Shown here: piece after piece, positions 28,885 through 40,855 of the stretch
Position numbering within the stretch: position 1 is the first letter of the stretch
Layout of the letters: each line of letters begins with the position of its first letter
Assembly: GCA_003116975.1 (NCBI GenBank)
Contig: BGKB01000176.1
Span: 78,946-142,945 of the forward strand
Length of the DNA: 64,000 nucleotides
DNA from: Aurantiochytrium sp. KH105
Lineage: Eukaryota; Sar; Bigyra; Thraustochytrida; Thraustochytriidae
Direction: 5' to 3'
Notes under the pieces: model-generated
The model's input: the letters and a program-made list of their open reading frames with translations, nothing else
Told to the model about the DNA's origin: nothing
Databases searched by the model: none
Made by a program: the position numbers and the translations under genes

Positions 28885-31800
28885 ATGTTCTCCTTCGGCG
28901 GCAACAACGGAGGCAGCAACAATAATAACGCCAACAATAACAGCGGAGGAGGAAATCAAGCTGGCAGCGGAGGAGGCTTTGGCGGCGGCTTTGGCGCAGC
29001 GGGCGGCTTTGGGGCCGCCGGATCCTCAGGCTTTGGAAGGGCCGCATCTGGAGGATTTGGAGCCAACATCGGCGGAGCTGGCGGCTTCGGGAAGCCGTCT
29101 GCCCCAGGGGGCTTTGGCGGCAACTCTGGTGCTGGCAGCGGCTTTGGAAAATCATCAGCTCCAGGTGGTTTTGGTGGATCTTCGAATACAGGTGGCTTCG
29201 GAAAATCGACGGCTTCAGGTGGCTTTGGACAATCCTCAAATACAGGTGGCTTCGGAAAGTCATCGTCCTCATTATCATCATCATCATCATCATCGGCAAA
29301 TTCTACGGGTGGATTTGGCGCCGCCACCAAAGGCGGATTCGGCAGTGCCAGTGGTGGTACATCAGGCAACCAAGGCTTCGGATCTTCTGGAGGGAATAAT
29401 GCAAGCAGTTCTGGATTTGGCTTCGGGAACAATCGTGCTGGCAATAAAGACAGTGCAAATCGTGGCTTCAGTGCAGGGTTTGGGGGTAAGAAGCGCGCAG
29501 GAGAGGCCGACAAAAAGCCCGGTTTTGGTTCAGGCGGTTTTGGCGCGGGCCAAAGCAATCAGTCGTCGCCGGCCTCTGGTGGTGGCTTTGGTCGCTCGAG
29601 TGGTCAAGGTTTCGGACAGGCCTCAAGTCCTGCTGGTTTTGGAAATCGCGCAGGCTTTGGTGGTGGTGGCGGTGGCGCTGCTACTGCGACGGCCAAAAGC
29701 GGACCAAACGCGAATCGAACTTCACAGGGCTTCGGTCGAGCAAGCGGTTTCGGGTCTGCAGCGACAGTATCGACCTCGCCATCAGCAGGGGGTGCCAAGT
29801 CAAAGGGCTCTGGCAAAGTAGCGCATGCCAAAAACGCCGGTGCTTTCGGTGGAAATAATAACAACGCACAATCATCGTCCTCGGGAGGCTCTGGATTTGG
29901 CGCCGGAGCTTTTGGTGGAGCCCGTGGTGGGTCGCCGGCTTCTTCCGGGGCAGCTCCAGCAGGTACCTTTGGATTCGGATCGAAGAGCCAGACGAGTAGC
30001 GGTGGTTTTGGCAACCGTGCGCAAGCCTCGGGCTTTGGTCAGAGCGCGAACGCCTCAAGCGGCGCGGACGATACGACCTCCAACACAAGGCCAGCAGGAG
30101 GCGGATTTGCGGGCTTCGGGGCCGCAACTTCCGGCTTTGGATCCTCATCTGGCTTCGGTTCTGGAAACGCGGGTGGTCCTGGCGGCTTTGGCAACGGCCA
30201 AAAGCCAAAGGGCTTTGGAAAGGCCTCAGCAACTGCAACGTCGAGCGAGTTCGGAGGCGCTTCGCGCGACGCTGGTAGTGGCTTCAAGGGCTCATCATTC
30301 AACGAATCTTCATTCGGATCGGGCTTTGGCAGCGGTCAAGGAGAGCAGGATCAACAATCCCAACAAAAAGAGCAAGATGGCAGCGGACGTGGTCGCCGCA
30401 AGCGCGAAGCAGATCAGGATACTTCATCTCGCTCAGGCAAGACGCCTGCCCGCAAGGAAGTCCAGCTCTCGCTCCGCGGAGCGCCGACTGACGAGGATGC
30501 TCTCTTCGAGTATTTTTCCAAGTTTGGGCCCGTAGAAACCGTGCAAGTACGTGCAAACCAAAGCACAGCGCAAATCGTTTTCGGCAATATTGCGACAGCG
30601 AGCAAAGTTGTGCGAAAGGCCATGCATAAGATTGGTAGCACTTCCGTCAAGGCTCGCTTCGGCGGCTCCGGAGTCGGCCCCAGAGCAGGACCATCATCAG
30701 CTAGTGCAAGCAGCAACAATGATGACGGCGCAGGGGCCGTGAGTGCAAGTGCCGGAAACCGTTCCAAGGCAGCAACGTCCGCCAACAGCGAAAAGATTGC
30801 CGAAGTCTCTCGCGAGGACAAAGCGCGACGCAAAGCCATGATGGAAGCGCGTATTGCCGAACTTGAGCGACAGAAAAAGGCGCGCGAGCAAAAGAAGCAG
30901 CAAAGTTCGCAAGCTCCGGGGCCAGCTACGAATCTCGCAAGTTTGGACCCCAAGATGAAGAAACGAACGCAGCAGTCACAGCCAGCTTCGCGGAAACTCT
31001 CTTCAGCAGGCCGCGCCATTTCGAGCAGCTTTAGTGCAGTGAGCAGCGACGGCGCCGAGGACGAGCGCGAGGACGACGACGACGACGACGACGACGATAG
31101 CCGCGGCGATGGTGGGTCGGACGCTAACTTTGCGCGACGCAAACGCGCTGAGCGTTTCAAGCTCGCTCGACCTGTTTCTTCGACACCGCACATGTCAGCA
31201 GACCCTACACAGCCGCCCATCATGGGCGCGACGCCGCGAGAAAAGGGCAAGTTTCTTGTTGGAGAGTGCATGAAAATGTGTCCCAAGTCCGAGACAGATC
31301 GACGATACCATGAAAATTCCTTGCACCTCTTGGAGAGACAACATCCGGAGATGCCAGAGCTTCCTTCCAAGTACGAGCTAACCGTCAAGTCATTCATGCG
31401 ATCATCAGCCGGTATGGTTCTTGATATTCCAGACATTGTACGCCCCGAGTCTGTGCTCGCACGCACCATCGACTATCTTTGGGACGACATTCTGGATCGC
31501 CCCGAGCGGGGCGCTGATCCACGGTTCAGGGACTCTGACCTCTATCGCGCCGGTGATGGCGCCACGCCAACGCCTGCCTTTGTGATCTCGTTTCTTCAGG
31601 ATCGCACGCGATCCGTTCGCAAAGACTTTAGTCTGCAGGGCTTTCTCGAGGAAAATGGGCCCCTTTCGGCTAATTGCGTGCGGGTGTTCGAAGAATGTGC
31701 GCGCATGCACATCATGGTTGACGAACAGCTTTGCAATGTTTCCAAGGCCGAAGGTCACGATGAGACGCTCAATCGACAAGAGGCGAACAATTGTCTCAAG

Positions 31801-32466
31801 GCACTGAACGGAATGTATGCCCGCGCCCGCGCACTCTCGCCTTCATCGTCTCAGCAAGAGTCTCAAAAGGCGCACATTCTTCGTCGAGAGGCTGAGTTCC
31901 GAGCGTACTACATCCTTATGCAAGCTTCTGACGCATTTACTGTGGCCGTGTACATTCGTGATTTGCCGTCTGCATTACGCCAAACCACCTGGCTTCGCAT
32001 TGCTCTGCAAGTCACGCGCGCGTTGCATCGTCGAGATTTTGTTACCTTTTTTCGGCTGCTTCGCTCTCCGCAGACACCATATCTCGTGGGCTGCCTCATG
32101 CATGGCTTGCTCGAACGAGTTTGGCGTGATGCTCTCCTTATTCTCAATCAGGCCACCTTTCGCCAGGGTGATGCGCACTACTCTTTTGACAAGCTCGCGG
32201 AGATGCTATGCTTCGAGGACGCTGATCACGCGCGCGCTTTTACCAAATACGTTGGGCTTCCGTCCCAAGATAATCTTCACGTTGAGTTTGGTAAGGTGCG
32301 CACGCTTGCGCGCCCCGACACACGTTTTCCGCGTCGTGTGCTCAAACTTGTTGAGGATAAGCGTTTTGGTCGTTCTCCGCAGGCGGAGTACCCGCCTCGA
32401 CGTCAAATTGTGCGTGGACTCGACGTTTCCCATCAACGACTCAACGATGCCGACGACCAAAAGGCC

Positions 32467-32498
<32 letters not shown>

Positions 32499-35496
32499 CT
32501 CCTCCTCGTCGTCGTCCTTTTCATCTTCTCATTTCTCTGCAAAGACTCCAGTTGCCTCCACCTCCTCCTTTGCAACATTTCCAGCAAGTACAGGTTCCTT
32601 TGCACAGTCTGGGACGAACACTTCAAATGAAACTGCATCACCCTTTTCCTCCTCCGCATCAAGCTCAACTGCACCTCTCAAGAAGGAACTTGGTTCGCTC
32701 GCGACACCTGCGCCAGCTCTCCAAAGCAATTCAGCCTCGACATTTGGAACCGCTTCGCAATTGGCATATTCTGGCTCGGAACATGAGGACTCGAATACCA
32801 CGCGTAGCGCACCAGTCTTTGGGGGTCCTCCAAGTTCCAACAGTCAACAGCCGTCTGCATTTGGATCCTTTTCTGTCGCACAAAAAATCCACGCGTCAAA
32901 TGACTCGTCGTCGAGCCCTGCTCTTAAGCGCCAAAATTCTTCCTTTCAATTGCAGCAACCGTCAACCCTGGAACAAATTCCTGCATCGGATTCCCCAGCT
33001 GTCAAGACAACGCGAGATACCTTTCAAGAAGATCAAGAAAAGCAGCAGCAAGAGCAAAGACAAGAACATGCAAAGAATGCCCGAATTGCAGAGGAGAGAA
33101 CACGCGAGCGACTCCGTGCCCAGGCTGCAGCCCAAGAAGCGGAGCGGGTCCGCCTCGCAAAGGAGGAGAAAGAAGCCGCGGAACGTGCTCGTCAGGAACG
33201 AGAAGCTCAGGCGGCTCGAGAGGCCGCGCTTCGTGCCAAACTCCAAGCTGAGGAGCAGGAGCGCATGCGCAAGGAGGCCGAAGAAGCTGCGCGAGCACAG
33301 GCTGAAGCCAAGCGTCAACTCCAGCGTGGACGTGAACAGCACGAACGCGTCCGCATGTCATCTGAGGATCGACACAGCCGCCAAGTTGAGAAGCAATTCG
33401 CAAATCTTATTGCAGCGCGACGAGAGCGTCTGACACCCGTCTTCGAGGCTTGGACTCGTTTTACGCGACTTTCGACTGCTGCAAAAACGCGGGTTCGGAC
33501 CTTTCGCGCCAGTCTCGCACCTTTTCTCGGCGACGGCGTCTTTGCTCCCGCACCACGACCTCAGAAAGCTCTGCAAAGTTTCACAGCTTTGGGTGCTAGT
33601 CCGTTTGTTCCCAGTAAACGTTCGCTGCCTCCTGGACTTGACGTGTCGGCCCTGGTTCAGATGATCGCGAGCGCGACTCCAGGGCAAGCTGACTTTCTAA
33701 CGTGGAAACTTTGTGTTCTTTCTGCCGCGTCCCACAACGCGGGCGGCGCAGCTGCAGCCTCGTGGATTCGGGCACGCTTGTGCGGGCCGGGTCACATGCA
33801 CGGGACGTCCACGCTCGCGTCTTTCCAGATGGTGGCGTCGGAGGCAGACTCACGTCGTGTGCACGTTGCGATCAAAGCATGCGGTCTTGATGGGCCAGAG
33901 ATCAGCGAATCACAGGGTGCTGATGCGCTCTGCGTAATTGTGCCACATCCTCTTTCCCATGGTCCTTTCGAGTGGGATGAGATCCGCAGTGCAATTTCGC
34001 GCGCCTCGCGTCTCGCTCAAAAGGACTGCACCGTGTATGCCGTTGTGGTCCCAGAGGCCGCGAACCGAGTGACACACAAAGTGTCATCCGCCGATCGCGA
34101 GCAGGTTTGCGAGCTTCTTGGCCTTGATTCGCCTGTCGCGGTCCAGAGCCTCTGCTGTCCTTCGGATCGTCTTCTCGATGACCCCAACTTGCTCACTGCG
34201 GGTGACTTGGATGCCCTTTTGCGCTGGCTTGTCCAGGAGGCCCCGGCAATCTTCCCGCGCATCGACGCAATGCTCCAGGCACAGGCTTTCATCGAAGCGT
34301 GGCAGCAAGAGGTCGCGCTGCAAGACTATGGCCTCAGTGCTGCCGAGATTGAAGTCTGTTCCGAGAACGTAGCGCTCGCGCCGCAGGCTCTCAAGTGCTG
34401 GTTCGCGTCTGTCTTGCTCGGGGCCTTTGAAGGTTCTGAAGGGTTGGACATGGCAGAGAAGCTCTTTGCAGAGTATAACCTGCCCGAGGAAGCAAGCGCT
34501 CAAGAGCACGAAGAACATTGCTTCTGGCGCGCGCACGCAATTGAGACGGTGCTTGCGGAGATGTGCACGGAAAAGAAAGGCGTTGCGTCGAATGTGGTTC
34601 ACTGTTTCGCTGTCCGGGATATTGTCCGCGTCGAAGACATCTCGTATCCTTCCGTGCACCTCACGAGCCCAGAAGATGATCCATGGATCGTGGCCCGAGA
34701 TGCGGCGGCGCAGTGGACCACAGCTTTCAACGATCACTTGCGTGAAAGCATCGTGCCTCGCATTCGCGCCACTGAGAATGCGACATGGCCCGCTCCGGAG
34801 TTTGCGAATGCATTTGGGCTACCTACGGATTGGAACGATTCATCAACAATTGAAGCGGCTTGCGAGGCCGTAACTCGCTGTTGCCTTGCGCCTCCTACTC
34901 CCGCACGGACCGAACCCACAACGGAAACGGAGACCTCGCCGAAGGTTGACCTCGTTCAATTCGTACAAGACAACGCCATCGAGCCCATTCCCGACGAGCA
35001 GATTGTGGCTTTTGTGGAAAATGCTATCGGAGCCTCCGTGCTGAGCAATTTGAATCTATTGCTTCCGGAGGAAATTGCATTCGTTTGGCAATTGCTCATT
35101 GATCACGTCCTCGACAACAAGCGTAGCCAGCCAGAAGGAGAAACCCTCGTTTTCGAGGTCTCGTGGGCTGGGGCTGTTGCGTCGTCGTCGTTGTTGTCGT
35201 CATCGTCGTCCATCCTTTTACGCAAGACGCGGCCGGAGCGTCTGGAGAGGATTGAGCCCACGCCGAAGAGGACACGACGCAGCCCTCGCGACCTCGTGCT
35301 TCGCCAGGCCGGCGAACTGTCGCGCACGGACAACGAAAGCATGAATGTTGTGCCCGCCATCGTGGATACTCTTGTACATCCAATTCAGGCAATGGCCGGA
35401 AACCTACGTTCGGAATGGACTCTCAAAGACAAGTTTCTAGCCGAGCTAGCAGAGGAAGGCGAAGACTTTATGCGCGTGGACTTTGCCCAGTTTTGA
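28885..35496 (+). CDS. Sac3/GANP-like mRNA export protein with FG repeats and RRM
   Basis: One uninterrupted 2203-codon frame. Residues 1-500 are dense nucleoporin-like FG repeats (GFG, SGFG, GGFG), as in animal GANP/MCM3AP. An RRM-like fold sits near residues 520-600 (EVQLSLRGAPTDEDALFEYFSKFG). Low-complexity and Asp-rich sequence follows, then the Sac3/GANP domain from GECMKMCPKSETDRRY (about residue 793) to about 1150. Poly-Ser (32466-32520) and a second FG-poor linker lead to a long Ala/Glu/Arg coiled coil (about 1380-1495), a likely centrin/Sus1-binding region, and a large C-terminal domain. The protein would be the scaffold of TREX-2, coupling transcription to mRNA export at the nuclear pore. 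Poly(A) signal AATAAA lies at 35555-35560. It converges on the myosin gene. Confidence 0.93.
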
Positions 35497-35638
35497 CGGA
35501 CGAAGCGTGAATGATACATGGTACATCTATCCTCCTCTCTTCCCCTCCCCACCAAATAAAAACGATTTTCCCTGTTCTCGTACGCATGGTTGACTGTGAG
35601 TCGTGGTGAGATCAAGACATACTATCATCGTTGTTGAA

Positions 35639-38600
35639 TTATTCAAAGCAATTGACGCAAGGCTGCGAGCGAAGGCTATAATGCACTTTCACGTTCATGA
35701 CCTCGTACTCCTTGGTCGGATCGAGAGGGGCTGCAACGGGCTTCTTGTTCAAGCCAAGCAATGCAACCGCGCGCGCAAAGGGACCCGGATTCCGGGTGAG
35801 GTCGACCTCCGCAGGCACCATTTCCTGGGGTCCAGGGCTCAGCGTACCCACACCAATGGTTCGCGCATTAAAGGGAAGACGCACGATACTCTTGACCTTG
35901 TTGTGACTTTTACCATGGCAAAGCTGAAGGACAACCGTGACAGAGTTGGAGAGCTGCTCCAGGGGGGTCTGCATGTGCCACATTGCGCCGAAATTGAGAC
36001 TCGTGTTGGTAAGCGTGTTGCCATCTTCCGAGGTGCTTGCCTTGACGTGCAGCGGGTGGAGCACAATCCTCTCCTCAACGAGATCGCTCTCCTTGGTGCT
36101 CGCAGCTCGGGACTGTGCAGCTTTTACCGCACCATGCAGGCTTGCAGAAGACGGCTCTGGTTTGAGTTGTGCTGGTTGTGGTGAAGAGCGGCCGCTGCCC
36201 TCCTTTTCCTCTTCTTCTTCCAAAAGCTTGTTGGCCGAGACGTCATTCACGACAGAAATGATGAGCACGGGGTCCTCGAGACCTTCGGGGCCCGGAATCG
36301 AGAGACGGCCGATGTAGAGTGACAAATAGGTCCCGCCCGACTTGGCACTACTGAGCAGCGTCCGTGGAGTGATGGATCGGCGTCCGGCTGACGCGAGCTT
36401 GGAGCTGCGGTTGAGGGTGTCCTGCAGTTTGTCTATGGCAGCGCAGATATCTTTTCGACCGGCCTGGGCAGCGTGTGCTCGTGCCGTGAGACCAGCAGCA
36501 TCTGGGGTCTCGAGAAAGGTCACCAGCGAGAGCGGGCCCTGATACGAGACGACGGCCATGAGCCAAAGTGTGAGCTCGAGGCTCCGTGCCGCAGCGAGGT
36601 GAAGGACAGTTTGCTGCTGGCCGTTTTCTTGCAAAATGTATGCAAGAACCTGGCTCCAGCTGATACGGTCGATCCGCTCCAGTGCGGAAAGAGCTGCCAT
36701 GAAGCCAACGCCCTCGACGCCCCGGATTGCAGACAGCCACTCTTGCAGCTGCTTTTGCGTACTACATTTAAAGAGCACACGGCCGGCCTTGCACTGGTTC
36801 GAAAGAAGGTCTGGCGAATGGATCTCGAAGCAGTTGCGGTACCTGTCGCTCACCCGCAAAGTCGTTCCGCATTCCTTGCCAAGGTTCAAGGCGCATCGAG
36901 GTGTGGTCTGCTGCTTGCTTTTAAAATAGCTCAGCGTTCCCTTGGAAGGGTCGAGCATGACCACTCTGCGGTGGAAAGTTTTGCGCACCTTTCGCTTGAG
37001 CAACAGGTCGCGCATCACTTTGTCATCTTCGGCGTTGTTGCCTCGCGCCGCGCGACGCATTTCATCTTCTTCAGGCGGCATGCTGTTTGCGCCGACATGG
37101 TCCACCAGCAAGTTGCACAAGTCAAAGCAGGCTTCGCTTTTCAGACGCGAGGCTTCGTGCAATGCAGAGTTCCCAGCGCCGTCGACCGAATGCGAAAGAG
37201 CAATGCCGTGCACCGCAGAACCAGCCTCTTCCTCGAGAATGAAACGAACGGTCTCCACGCTTCCCGAGACGACCGCAGAGTGTAGAAGCGTGCAGAAATT
37301 ACGTTTCCACCAGCGGACTCCACAGACTTCCCAGTCCTCATCGAGGGCTTGCTCACAGGTGGACTTGAGAACTTCGAACTTGCCCGCAAGAGCAGCCTCA
37401 TGCAAGGCCTGCATGCGTCGCGCAAGTTGTCGGTTGCGCCAGAATGCTCGCAATGCAACCTGAAGACGCTCAGCAGCCTTTCGCCAGCGTTTGAGACCAC
37501 AGACCTTGGCCCTCGAAAGCACACCTCGCACCAAAGCTTGCAGTTTCACGGCGGCTTCCTCTTGGGCGCGCTCCGTGCCCTGGCGAATTCGCTCACGCTT
37601 GGCAAGACGTTTGGCGAGAAAGACTCTTGCAATGCTCTGCATCTTGGCGGCTGCGGCATTGCGCTTGCGATCCAGACAGACCCGGGTCCACTGCTGAATG
37701 GCGCTGGCGCGTTTTTCTTGGTGTTTTTTGTACAGCTGCTCGGCAAGACGCTGCCAGATGGCTTCCACACGGCGCTTTTCGGCAATTTTGGCCTTGAATG
37801 CCTTGGAGGCCTTGCACATTCGCGCAAAGGCTTGCAACTGCGTAGCAGCGCCCTTTTTGCGCAAGTGGCTTTCAAAACGCCGGCGTTGCATCGCTTGTCG
37901 CATGAGCGCCTGGATGCGCGTGGCGCGTTCTCCTTGGACCCGGCGCAGTGCGGCATCGAGAGCATCGTTCTGATGATCACGAAGAAAAACACTTGTGTTG
38001 CCAACCTGCCACTGGCCCGGCTCAAGGTTTGTGTCAAGTGTACGGCGGATGACCTCACGCATCCCGTCGGAGATCCCACCACTTTCGTCGACGCTCAACT
38101 CGTCGTTGCTGAGGTCTCGAAGCCCGTTGTCTCGCAGAAGCAGGTCGTAGCGCGCGCAGAACTCTGGGAAGCGAAAGCGCACAGGGTAGCCCGTCTTGCG
38201 GATCCGCACTGTCTCCAGCACACCGATGTATCGCAGCTGCTCGAGAACGAGATCAGACTCAAAGAGGTCCGGCATTTTCCGCGCGTTGGGCTTGATGCAG
38301 CGGATGTAATGCGGTCGTGCGGCATCGAGAATGGTCATGAGACCATGCAGTTGCTGCTTGAACCGAAATCCCACCGTATTACGTGCGGCAAAGACGCGAG
38401 AGGCCTTGGTGAGCTGAGCGGCGCTTCCCTGCCCACTCTCAGACGCGAAATTTGCGCGCAAGCCTTCTGCAGAGAAGATATTCTCCACCATGGAGCCCGT
38501 GCGATGATGATACCTCGCGGAGCTGTGCTGCGGGGCCCTCACTGACCCGCTGCCATCATCGTCGTCGTCACCATCGTCATCATTGTCCTCGTTCTTACCC

Positions 38601-40855
38601 TCTTGCTCGAGGTCACCACTGGCGTTGTCGGCGGGCGGCGTTGGCGACGACTCTCCCAAACTCCCCTCATCGGTTGCGCTTTGGTCTTCTTCTACTTCTT
38701 CTTCTTCTTCAGCGCAATCATTCAAAAGTCGCGAGGAAGATTGATTTGGTGCGTGGTTTTCGGCATCTCCGTCAACCATGCGCCTGCGATTAAGCTTGCG
38801 ATCAAGCTCGCTGATCTGGCGCGTCGAGTTCGTCTGAAAGATGCGTTTCTTTGCGATTGCGGAACGCTGCTCTTGCTCGCGAGAAAAGTCGTCAACATCG
38901 CGCTGGAAGAGACCGCGAACGAAGGGGCGCGTGGAGCCACTCATGAGCATGATGAGGTCCGAGTGCAAGGTATCGGTATTCTTGCGAGGGAACTCGATAA
39001 CGTCATACTCGACCACACCGGCAAAATGGCGAACTTTAAAGGTGGTTCCCGCGATGCGCGGCTTGATGTAGTTCGGGTGCTTACCGCCGTGGGCTGTATG
39101 GAGCTTTTGCAAGAGTTGCTCCTCGACCTGACGTGCCGAACGCTTGATGCTCGTGCCAGAGCTAATGCCCATGGCATGGTAGAGCATGAGCGTCTGCTCG
39201 TCGAGAATGGAGAGAATGCCGAGACGCGTCTGCCCGATGAGATCGATGCAGGGCTGGTTGTCAACACCAAAGTCCTCCATTGCCCAGGCAACGCCTTCGA
39301 CGAGGTAGCGCTCTTGCTCTGCGTCAAAGACTTTGGAGTTGAACTGACGCTGCAGCCGTTCATTTGCAAAGTTGATGCAGAGCTGCTCGAAGGAGTTGTG
39401 CTCAAGAATTTCAAAGCCGTAAATGTCGAGGATGCCGATGCAGCTGCATAGATCTGCAGTTGTGGTTGCTGCAGCTGCCTCGCCTGCGAGAAGCAGATTG
39501 ATCTGCACCAACAGCCAGTCAAAGAGACGCGAGTAAATCGCCTTGGCCAAAGCATTGATGGACTCTATCGCCTGCGAGCGACTCAACTCAACGCGCTGCA
39601 TCGATCCTCGGGCAGAGTTTGAGACCACGATGCGACCTGTGAGGGCTCGGCACACAGCTTCGACTTCGAGTCCAAGAAGTTCTGTCATGTGGACGAGCGC
39701 TGGCTGCGTTCGATCGACCTCGGCCACTACGACGTTTTGCACGGTTTCACTGTCATTGGTGTGCTTCTCCCGCTCCTTGACTTCGATGTTGCCCAGTTCG
39801 AGAATGGTGGCAAGGCCCCTCGAGATCTCCAGCATGTCGTTGTCGTCAAGGCCGACGCGGCGAAGGGATTTCTTTAGCTCGCACCACACTTCTTGCTCGT
39901 CACGTCCAGCAATGGAGTATGCATCACTGTCATCCCCTGCATCGGGCGTCTTGCCGGCGGTAGGCTTCGAGGCAGGCTGCAGGTAGCGGTACGCCTTGGC
40001 GTGTTGGATACCGAGGACTTGACGCTCCTCGTCGGATGCACCTTCGCAGAGTGCATAAAAGACATGGTAATTTCTTTCCTTGCTCGATCGAGACACGATT
40101 CGAGAGGTCTCGAGCAGGAAGTAGGAAATGTGGGCGCCCATGAGCAAGGCATTCTGGCGCGAGAGACCTGCATTCTGATACTCGAGACGAATGTATTTAC
40201 CAAACCGCGAGCTATTGTCATTCCGAACAGTTTTGGCATTTCCGAACTCCTCGAGCAACAGATTCGTATCGATGATCTGGCTCTGCACGTTGCGAAGAGC
40301 GACGTCGTCCGGAGACGTTTCACCCGAGTCGCTACTGAGATGACTGAGGAGTTTGATTATGTGCTTGCTGGCCTCGGTCTTGCCAGCGCCGCTCTCGCCG
40401 TTGATGATGATAGTCTGTTCCTCCGCGGGGTTTTCGCATAAATGCTCCAATGCGCGTGCTGCCACAGTAAACAGGTGTGGCTTGGCGTCTTCAGAAGTCA
40501 CGACACTCCTCTGGGGAAGCTTGTAGATCCCGGGAATGCCCTTGTACGGATTCATGCTGATGAGAATATCGCCGGTAAAGGTGTAGATGACATTCTTCGC
40601 GTAACGCCTCCGTAAGAGATCGAGAAGCGGACCTTCGTGGACGTTGTTCATATCGGAGATGTTGTCGAGGTCAACAAGGTGGCTTGGGTCAAAGCTGTGA
40701 ACCTCGGATAGATTGAACGTCTGCATTTTACCCTCACGCTTGTCACAGACGTGGACAACCGACTTTTCACTATCCATGACTTTGACGTCGAAGAGTCTCC
40801 AGCATTCCTTCTCATCTGGACCCCAGGTTCGCTGGGGAGACTCCATATCGGCCAT
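35639..40855 (-). CDS. Unconventional myosin with IQ, ankyrin, PH and tail domains
   Basis: The 1738-aa product is a myosin heavy chain. The motor has P-loop GESGAGKT (about 153-160), switch I NDNSSRFGKY, switch II DIYGFE (about 477-482) and actin-binding segments. The TEDS position, 16 residues before the NALAKAIY motif, is Ser. Loop 2 is expanded to well over 100 residues and is strongly acidic (Glu and Asp runs), unlike the usual basic loop. About six IQ-like motifs follow (about 977-1160), then ankyrin-like repeats (about 1160-1260), a PH domain (about 1285-1385), more ankyrin-like sequence (about 1400-1480) and a beta-rich tail that may be C2-like. A role in moving or tethering membrane is inferred from the PH domain. 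The ATG at 40853-40855 was chosen because the longer frame starts with GTG. Confidence 0.92.
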   Translation of the reverse strand: MADMESPQRTWGPDEKECWRLFDVKVMDSEKSVVHVCDKREGKMQTFNLSEVHSFDPSHLVDLDNISDMNNVHEGPLLDLLRRRYAKNVIYTFTGDILISMNPYKGIPGIYKLPQRSVVTSEDAKPHLFTVAARALEHLCENPAEEQTIIINGESGAGKTEASKHIIKLLSHLSSDSGETSPDDVALRNVQSQIIDTNLLLEEFGNAKTVRNDNSSRFGKYIRLEYQNAGLSRQNALLMGAHISYFLLETSRIVSRSSKERNYHVFYALCEGASDEERQVLGIQHAKAYRYLQPASKPTAGKTPDAGDDSDAYSIAGRDEQEVWCELKKSLRRVGLDDNDMLEISRGLATILELGNIEVKEREKHTNDSETVQNVVVAEVDRTQPALVHMTELLGLEVEAVCRALTGRIVVSNSARGSMQRVELSRSQAIESINALAKAIYSRLFDWLLVQINLLLAGEAAAATTTADLCSCIGILDIYGFEILEHNSFEQLCINFANERLQRQFNSKVFDAEQERYLVEGVAWAMEDFGVDNQPCIDLIGQTRLGILSILDEQTLMLYHAMGISSGTSIKRSARQVEEQLLQKLHTAHGGKHPNYIKPRIAGTTFKVRHFAGVVEYDVIEFPRKNTDTLHSDLIMLMSGSTRPFVRGLFQRDVDDFSREQEQRSAIAKKRIFQTNSTRQISELDRKLNRRRMVDGDAENHAPNQSSSRLLNDCAEEEEEVEEDQSATDEGSLGESSPTPPADNASGDLEQEGKNEDNDDDGDDDDDGSGSVRAPQHSSARYHHRTGSMVENIFSAEGLRANFASESGQGSAAQLTKASRVFAARNTVGFRFKQQLHGLMTILDAARPHYIRCIKPNARKMPDLFESDLVLEQLRYIGVLETVRIRKTGYPVRFRFPEFCARYDLLLRDNGLRDLSNDELSVDESGGISDGMREVIRRTLDTNLEPGQWQVGNTSVFLRDHQNDALDAALRRVQGERATRIQALMRQAMQRRRFESHLRKKGAATQLQAFARMCKASKAFKAKIAEKRRVEAIWQRLAEQLYKKHQEKRASAIQQWTRVCLDRKRNAAAAKMQSIARVFLAKRLAKRERIRQGTERAQEEAAVKLQALVRGVLSRAKVCGLKRWRKAAERLQVALRAFWRNRQLARRMQALHEAALAGKFEVLKSTCEQALDEDWEVCGVRWWKRNFCTLLHSAVVSGSVETVRFILEEEAGSAVHGIALSHSVDGAGNSALHEASRLKSEACFDLCNLLVDHVGANSMPPEEDEMRRAARGNNAEDDKVMRDLLLKRKVRKTFHRRVVMLDPSKGTLSYFKSKQQTTPRCALNLGKECGTTLRVSDRYRNCFEIHSPDLLSNQCKAGRVLFKCSTQKQLQEWLSAIRGVEGVGFMAALSALERIDRISWSQVLAYILQENGQQQTVLHLAAARSLELTLWLMAVVSYQGPLSLVTFLETPDAAGLTARAHAAQAGRKDICAAIDKLQDTLNRSSKLASAGRRSITPRTLLSSAKSGGTYLSLYIGRLSIPGPEGLEDPVLIISVVNDVSANKLLEEEEEKEGSGRSSPQPAQLKPEPSSASLHGAVKAAQSRAASTKESDLVEERIVLHPLHVKASTSEDGNTLTNTSLNFGAMWHMQTPLEQLSNSVTVVLQLCHGKSHNKVKSIVRLPFNARTIGVGTLSPGPQEMVPAEVDLTRNPGPFARAVALLGLNKKPVAAPLDPTKEYEVMNVKVHYSLRSQPCVNCFE

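Noticed and set aside
28956-29558. Pro/Lys-rich frame antisense to the FG repeats
   Set aside because: It is the mirror of the Gly-Phe repeat codons.
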